Below, piece by piece: positions 13,569 through 13,702 of a stretch of DNA of 13,702 nucleotides. Each line of letters opens with the position of its first letter. Position 1 is the stretch's first letter. The position numbers and the translations under genes were made by a program. This DNA is from Apopatocola sp963628785 (GTDB lineage: Bacteria; Bacillota; Clostridia; Oscillospirales; Oscillospiraceae). Where the stretch lies: contig CAVGGQ010000053.1 of the NCBI GenBank assembly GCA_963628785.1, forward strand, positions 1 through 13,702, given 5' to 3'. A model generated the notes under the pieces. It was given only the letters and a program-made list of their open reading frames with translations. It searched no databases and was not told the origin of the DNA.

Positions 13569-13702
13569 ATGGGGAAATAAGGATACAAATAGTTTAACAC
13601 ATACTACATGGGAATGTAAGTACCATATTGTATTTGCACCGAAATATCGACGCCAGGTGATATACAAAGAAATAAAAATGGACATAGGCGTGATACTGAC
13701 AA
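13569..13702 (+). pseudogene. tnpA: IS200 transposase TnpA, frameshifted after the start, 3' end outside window
   Basis: The frame beginning at 13573 reads GNKDTNSLTHTTWECKYHIV, then FAPKYRRQVIYKEIK, the well-known N-terminus of the IS200 Y1 transposase. The HUH histidines and catalytic tyrosine lie beyond the window edge. The expected start ATG (13569-13571), with AAGGAGGT upstream (13557-13563), is in a different frame: ATG-GGG-AAA-TAA stops after three codons. Removing one G from the GGGG run (13571-13574) would restore M-GNKDTNSL. No alternative ATG, GTG or TTG start is present in the transposase frame before the conserved block. The copy is therefore probably inactive, unless slippage on the G-run or a sequencing error explains it. 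Confidence 0.7.

Larger units (their letters stand above)
13441..13702 (+). mobile_element. Left part of an IS200-type insertion sequence (cut by window edge)
   Basis: Evidence is a subterminal hairpin, a non-coding leader and a tnpA frame of the Y1 HUH transposase family. IS200/IS605 elements lack terminal inverted repeats and target duplications; they carry subterminal hairpins that the transposase recognises as single-stranded DNA. The left end must lie between the leuS terminator and the hairpin, roughly 13438-13451, but its exact base cannot be fixed without the right end or an empty site. Only tnpA is visible; whether a tnpB follows cannot be seen. Confidence 0.75.

Noticed and set aside
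1..13702. CRISPR array, tRNA or rRNA genes
   Set aside because: No regularly spaced repeats, no tRNA-like 3' ends or T-arm patterns and no rRNA sequence were seen in either strand.

Overview
The window is a stretch of bacterial chromosome that reads as a GC-rich Gram-positive genome, most likely a clostridial (Oscillospirales/Ruminococcaceae-like) Firmicute. The basis is the gene order smc-ftsY-XTPase-yhbY-nadD/yqeK-LCP-rsfS-leuS, Firmicutes-type protein lengths (Smc 1186 aa, LeuS 804 aa), strong GGAGG-like ribosome binding sites and a cell-wall LCP ligase. This taxonomic call is an inference from gene content, not a database match.

Bases 1 to about 2490 are visibly more AT-rich and hold the wreck of a siphovirus-type prophage. 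It contains the C-terminal tail of a tyrosine integrase (minus strand), an intact small zinc-ribbon gene that seems to have its own promoter and terminator, a piece of distal tail protein (Dit) lying backwards, a headless C-terminal piece of another tail protein, and two intact late genes: a membrane-anchored coiled-coil protein and a Dp-1-type holin. An 18-base near-perfect direct repeat (148-165 and 2473-2490) brackets exactly this set of genes and is a good candidate for the attL/attR pair.

Bases 2591 to 13390 are one dense, all-plus-strand housekeeping cluster. It starts at a good sigma-A-like promoter (2591-2619) just right of the remnant. In order it encodes the chromosome condensation ATPase Smc, the SRP receptor FtsY, a house-cleaning XTP/dITP pyrophosphatase, a YhbY ribosome-associated RNA-binding protein, a natural fusion of NadD (NAD biosynthesis) to the HD phosphohydrolase YqeK, an LCP-family cell-wall glycopolymer ligase, the ribosome silencing factor RsfS and leucyl-tRNA synthetase. 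ftsY to nadD/yqeK have overlapping or nearly overlapping ends, so translation there is probably coupled. A strong intrinsic terminator closes the cluster after leuS.

From about 13441 to the window edge is the left part of an IS200-type insertion sequence: a 10-bp-stem subterminal hairpin and a tnpA reading frame. A run of four G after its ATG throws tnpA out of frame at the third to fourth codon, so this copy looks inactive unless the shift is bypassed.

I found no clearly new defence or mobile system. The points most worth a second look are the autonomous zinc-ribbon gene inside the dead prophage, the candidate att pair with its inverted and tandem repeats, the inverted Dit piece, the NadD-YqeK fusion and the frameshifted IS.
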